The notes below the pieces were generated by a model, which saw only the letters and a program-made list of their open reading frames with translations, did not search any database and was not told the origin of the DNA. A program made the translations under genes and the position numbers. This document shows positions 60,201 to 64,000 of a stretch of DNA of 64,000 nt, piece after piece (position 1 is the stretch's first letter; every line of letters starts with the position of its first letter). The DNA is from Luidia sarsii (Eukaryota; Echinodermata; Asteroidea; Paxillosida; Luidiidae), in NCBI GenBank assembly GCA_949987565.1, contig OX465121.1, positions 2,559,117 through 2,623,116 of the forward strand, read 5' to 3'.

Positions 60201-60666
60201 TAAGGGGTTATTTGACCACACTGCTGATACCCAGCGAAGAATGCCGCTTTTGTTTACGTTCACATTCCAGCCATAAGTTGACTTAAATAGACCCGCAGAG
60301 TTTGTACAACAATTGTCACATCGTTTTAGCTCCTGATTAGGACAGACTCGGCCACGATTTTGTTCATTGGTTCGAGGAAAAACTTTGACCACATGTAATT
60401 TGTCTTACAGAAGTATTTATGTACACAAAAACCTATCCTTTCGGCGGGAACAAAGAATCATTTCGAGTTAAGCAGACTTTCGAGTTATCCGAGTTCGAGT
60501 TATCAAGGTTTTACTGTATTTTTATTTGTCCCAAACATATATTGCCTTTAGAAATCCCACAAAGCCAAATGCGAAGTGATTATGCAAGAAACTAGAACAT
60601 TACTGCATTTTAGCTGGTAATCTGAGAGGACAATTAGGAAAATCTGAATAAATATCTCTTAAAATG

Positions 60667-61093
60667 TTTCAAAATTTAGTGGGCCTGACGTTTCGATCCT
60701 AGCAGGACCTTTCTCAAAGGCAGTGAAAAGGGCAAAACAGATACATGTACACAAAGGAGGGGGGAAGAGAGTAATGGGACACGGATGAGAAAGAAAGGAC
60801 AAAAAGTAAAGTTAGTAGGGTGAGATCAAAGGGAAGGGCAAGGAGTAGGGTAGGGATTAGAGAGAAGAGGGGAAAGATCAAGGAGAGAAGTGTGGAGGAG
60901 TGAACACAAAACAAGGATTATCACAAAGCTGCCTGGTGTTAGTCATTACCCTCCTGGATGTTGAGACCATGTGGTTGAATAGTCCGAAGACACTTCATCC
61001 ACACTTTCTCACGGCTAAGACGGACAGCATTACTATGGTGACCAAGGGACTCTATGCCCAGTACACTCATATCTGATATCGAATGATCAGGGA
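60667..61093 (-). mobile_element. Penelope-like element 3' end (terminal repeat and endonuclease tail)
   Basis: On the minus strand: the tail of the GIY-YIG ORF (61093-60940, closely matching 33070-32913), then the terminal repeat and the hammerhead-like motif (60721-60683). It is 5'-truncated at 61093, where a small hairpin element begins. Confidence 0.78.
60683..60721 (-). ncRNA. Hammerhead-like Penelope motif, minus strand
   Basis: Intact 39-nt motif identical by eye to 32604-32642, with U3/A8 core and GAAACGTC. Confidence 0.5.
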
Positions 61094-61168
61094 GTTTCAT
61101 GCTTCTTCGCAAAGCTCATACGCATGAAAAGCAGTTTTGTTTTATACTACGAAGAAGCTAAATGAAAC
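61094..61168. repeat. Small hairpin, GTTTCATGCTTCTTCG arms
   Basis: GTTTCATGCTTCTTCG and CGAAGAAGCTAAATGAAAC are imperfect inverted arms around about 40 bp. It sits at the 5' truncation point of the neighbouring Penelope copy. Confidence 0.55.
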
Positions 61169-61493
61169 AAGGATACACATTATATTATATGCAGTTATTA
61201 ATTTATTCAGACAGCATGGGAGGTAGACTGTATGCACAATGATGCTGAACAAACCAAACAGTGTACATTTCTTATAATAATTGAATGCAAGTGACTTTTC
61301 AATAACACAAAGCCTTGGTGGCTGTACATTCCAGGCAACTGCCTTGTTACTTCCACATGGCCTTCTCGGCCCTTCAGGTTTCGACCTGGTATCCTCAAAA
61401 CAAAACAAAGCGACAGAAAATAAAAATTATTGGGGAAAAAAAGAACAAGAAAAGATTCCACTGGCAAATATTTGATTTGTACAATAATTTCAT

Positions 61494-62539
61494 TCACAAA
61501 AACACAGTTTTAGTCACGTTAAGATGTTGGGTTAAATCCCTTTGAATATAACGGTTCATGGCCGGTTTAGTTTTCCAGCGACCATGTTGTAGGATGAATT
61601 CTTTGGCTATGTCATTGTGTGCAGGGCGAGTGGCCCCACCAGATCATAGGCTATGAAGGCCAAAGCTGTTCACATTCTCGATGCCGATGGATTTCAGGGC
61701 ATGCATCCAAAAAGAACTCTCTGCATCTGGTATAGCTAAGGGCTCTGTTCTGACCACGCTTGTATGATTTGGATGCTGAACAGAATGAAAGGGGAGTTAA
61801 GATGAAATGATTGTCACCTATGTTAATTCCAGACCTGCTCATAAACTTAGTCAAATTGAAGTAAGGGGAATAGAAATCTTCTGAATTAGGAAGAAATGCT
61901 ACATTGCCTTCCCGGAAGATGTCTGTTTTTGATTTGGGGATGAAAATTTGAAGACCCTGTCTATCTGGTAATTGGGTGAGGTGGCTTGCTTTGATATCGG
62001 CGATCTCATTGTGTCTAAATAACACTTGAGGCATATTCTAAACACACGTAACAAGCTGTTCTGAGCTGAAAGAGGGAGCAGTCATCCCTGGCAAATTCAT
62101 CTAAGATTTTCTTGAGTAGCTCTAGAGACAACAGAGTTTTCTGAACTGGAGGACGGTGAAGAGATCTTCTGGAACTGGTCAATATTTGTTGAACTATGGG
62201 GGACTCTATGGGATCTGATTTAATATTCATTACGGAGTGGAGCCATTTGATGGCAGCGGCAGTTGTTACAATCACACTGTCAGACTGAGAGGTGGAGCTA
62301 ACATGAGATAGGTATGCTGCTAGAATTTCATCTCGAACTGGAAAAGTAAGAGAAATATTGCGACAACTCAACCAATTAATGAGATGACGGCATTTGTAAA
62401 AATACAAATTGCAGGACCCAGGTGCTTTTGCTGCGATAGCTTCGTGTAACAACTCCACTTTGGACTTTGAGACTTCAGCAGGAAATTGTGCCCAAAATGG
62501 TTGTTCCAAAATAATCTGCACAAAACATCGAAGAGACAA
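61494..62539 (-). pseudogene. DIRS-type tyrosine recombinase, inactivated
   Basis: Minus strand, C-terminal gene of a DIRS-like retroelement. The N-terminal SAM-like half runs from MSLRCFVQ (62539) to CYVCLEYASS (62030). After a one-base shift comes FRHNEIADIKASHL with the first catalytic Arg, followed by IPKSKTDIFREGN and LSYTRCREFFLDA. A second shift near 61700 leads to ENVNSFGLHSL, then a TGA (61646-61644) where the Arg of the HxxR box belongs. SGGATRPAHNDIAKEF, then LQHGRWKTK and the catalytic-Tyr block MNRYIQRDL, follow to a natural stop at 61496-61494. Such recombinases integrate circular cDNA without target duplication. This copy has at least three lesions. Confidence 0.85.
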
Positions 62540-62612
62540 TAGTTAATTGGATGTAGAGGAAAGGTATGAATAGGTTTAAGGGAAATGTAATTTTACTGCC
62601 GCCACCATGCTT

Positions 62613-63398
62613 TCAAAATCTGAAGAGCCAAGTAAGGAGTTTGTGTTTCTGCCATGAACTAGAGCTAGCTTCCCAGGCATGGACACTAAACCCTGTACAG
62701 AGGACCTGAAAACTGTCCATAATAGGGGCAAAAATGGGCTTGAAGGCCACCATGGAAATACAAGGACACCGGTTCCATGGCAAGATTGCATATGACGGGA
62801 TCAAAGCAATAGGAGGAACGAGTAAAACAATCTCTGTCGACCAATTTTGCGCAAAAGCATCGACGGCTTCTGCCCCCGGGTTCCAGAACCCGGAGTAGAA
62901 CCGAGGGAGTTTGGCATTGAAATGGGAGGCAAAGCAATCAATTGTGAGGGGACCCCACTCGTTGTTAATGAGGTTGAACATGTCTTTGGAAAGACCCCAG
63001 TCGTCTATATGTATCAGTTTGCTATAGAAATCTGCTTGATCATTGAGAGAACGAGGGATCCAATCTACCTCTAGCAAAACAGAACGGATGGCCAAAAGGA
63101 TGCTTCTAAGTTCCCTCCAAGTGGAACTCTGTGGCTTCTTGTCAGGAGACAAATTTTGGTGGGCGACATGATTGTCGTTACAAAGAATAGCGCCCGAGCC
63201 TACAGAACTAACATTTGAACAAATAATCTTGTTAACCTTTGTAGAGAGGAACACAAAACGATTGTTCAAACTGGAAACATTGTTATGCCAAAATTTGATT
63301 TCTGCTAGACATTGGTGATTCAAAGTGATTATTTTGTCTTTGTCATTGGTCAGTGCGATGGACATCTGACAGTTTCGTGTCATCAATCTGGTCAACAA
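62613..63398 (-). pseudogene. DIRS-type RNase H and following domain
   Basis: A 261-codon minus-strand frame. The RNase H-like part has NKIICSNVSSVGSGAILCND and SSTWRELRSILLAIRSVL with expected acidic residues. A second segment with DDWGLSKDMFNLI, GPLTIDCFASHFNAKLPRF and FWNPGAEAVDAFAQNW follows. This is the conserved block after RNase H in DIRS-like pol, often annotated as methyltransferase-like. It is joined to the reverse transcriptase upstream only after a frame break near 63400-63450, and its end changes frame before the recombinase. Confidence 0.78.
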
Positions 63399-63446
63399 CA
63401 GGGGAAAGTGAAATTATCTGACCGATGAAAGAGTGCAAGTGTCATA

Positions 63447-64000
63447 CTATGCAATTTGGAGATTTGCGTATAGGGCAAATATGGAATCACAAAGTTTATT
63501 TATTCTTTGATCGAGAATTTTCCGGGAGAGGTTGGACCGGGGTACAACTACGAGGCCATCATCTCGGTATAGGGCAACCAGAATGCCACAACCACGCCAA
63601 TGGGTGACTAGAGGCTTCATGATTTTAGTGAATATTAGTGGGGCAGAAGAAAGCCCGAAAGGTAAGACTGTGAACTGAAAATACCTAGGGACGTCATCAA
63701 TTGACCATGAAAAACCCAAGTAGTTATGACAGTGAGGATGGATCTCTACATGATGGTAGCCAGATGTCAAGTCAAATGAGAACAGCAGAGCGTCGGGATC
63801 TAGTATGTACTGGAGTGCAATTTTCCAGTCGTCCATTTTAAAATGGACTTTCAAAACGTACTTATTTAAATGACTCAGATCCAGGATTAATTGTTTTTTG
63901 TTGTTGTTGGCCTGGCAAACTACAGAGAGAGGACTGGTAACATATGATGCCAAGCTGATCTCTTGAATGATGTTGGAGGTGAGTAGTTCCTGAATGGTAT
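63447..64000 (-). pseudogene. DIRS-type reverse transcriptase (partial, runs off window)
   Basis: Minus-strand frame with KKQLILDLSHLNKYV, LLFSFDLTSGYHHVEIHP (first catalytic Asp), FQFTVLPFGLSSAPLIFTK and ALYRDDGLVV (the YxDD box, here YRDD). These motifs and their order match reverse transcriptases of DIRS/Ngaro elements. The N-terminal part and any gag-like ORF lie beyond the right edge. The element is in the minus orientation and, given the position of DENND3 exons, probably sits in a DENND3 intron. Confidence 0.85.

Noticed and set aside
60210..60660. Additional DENND3 exons upstream of 59861
   Set aside because: No frame with DENN-domain content and correct splice borders was found between 59870 and 64000; the rest of the gene is assumed to lie outside.

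Overview
The window is nuclear DNA of a multicellular animal, not a prokaryote. Protein-coding genes are split by GT-AG introns, the intergenic and intronic DNA is A+T-rich, palindromic TACATGTA runs are common, and about half of what can be recognised is transposable-element debris. A vertebrate-like RITA1 homologue and a vertebrate-like DENND3 homologue, together with Penelope, DIRS and tRNA-SINE families, point to a marine invertebrate deuterostome. An echinoderm such as a sea star is my best guess, at low confidence and from repeat style only.

Three host genes can be reconstructed. (1) Plus strand, 10956-27952: a 12-exon gene for a 559-residue Na+-coupled SLC6/NSS-type transporter of the bacterial-like (YocR/SNF) branch. 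All splice phases agree. (2) Plus strand, 41575-42213: an intronless coding region for a 212-residue RITA1 homologue (tubulin- and RBPJ-binding) with a 5' UTR splice acceptor just before it. (3) Minus strand, 59861-48295: the 16 C-terminal exons (744 codons in one continuous frame) of a DENND3 homologue, a Rab GEF with a PH-like segment and WD40 repeats. Its N-terminal DENN exons would lie beyond the right edge.

Layout: 1-5500 holds small palindromes, a 25-bp GC-rich minisatellite and a decayed L1-like LINE. 5500-9220 holds a decayed Ty3/Gypsy pol 3' half abutting a 2-kb array of 60-bp units. 9220-10955 is upstream of the transporter and contains an inverted-repeat element. 10956-27952 is the transporter gene, its introns holding SINEs and TTAA-flanked elements. 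28000-34000 contains its 3' region, a nested TTAA element in an old Penelope copy, and a tandemly arranged Penelope-like element. 34000-37700 is a nest of palindromic elements. 38100-41400 is a 16-bp minisatellite interrupted by a TTAA-flanked element. Then come RITA1, a gene-poor stretch (43000-48300), DENND3, and from 61494 to the right edge a DIRS-type retroelement.

No operon-like or defence-like cluster exists here. The most unusual material is in the repeats. Eight copies of a 39-nt Penelope terminal motif fold like a minimal hammerhead ribozyme in which the invariant C3-G8 pair is replaced by U3-A8; one copy sits in a 66-bp insertion with 9-bp target duplications. There are also foldback elements with 9-bp duplications, a TTAA element carrying a 122-bp segment identical to a transporter intron, and a 60-bp array with higher-order structure. 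All calls are by eye; homologies are from memory of families, without database searches.
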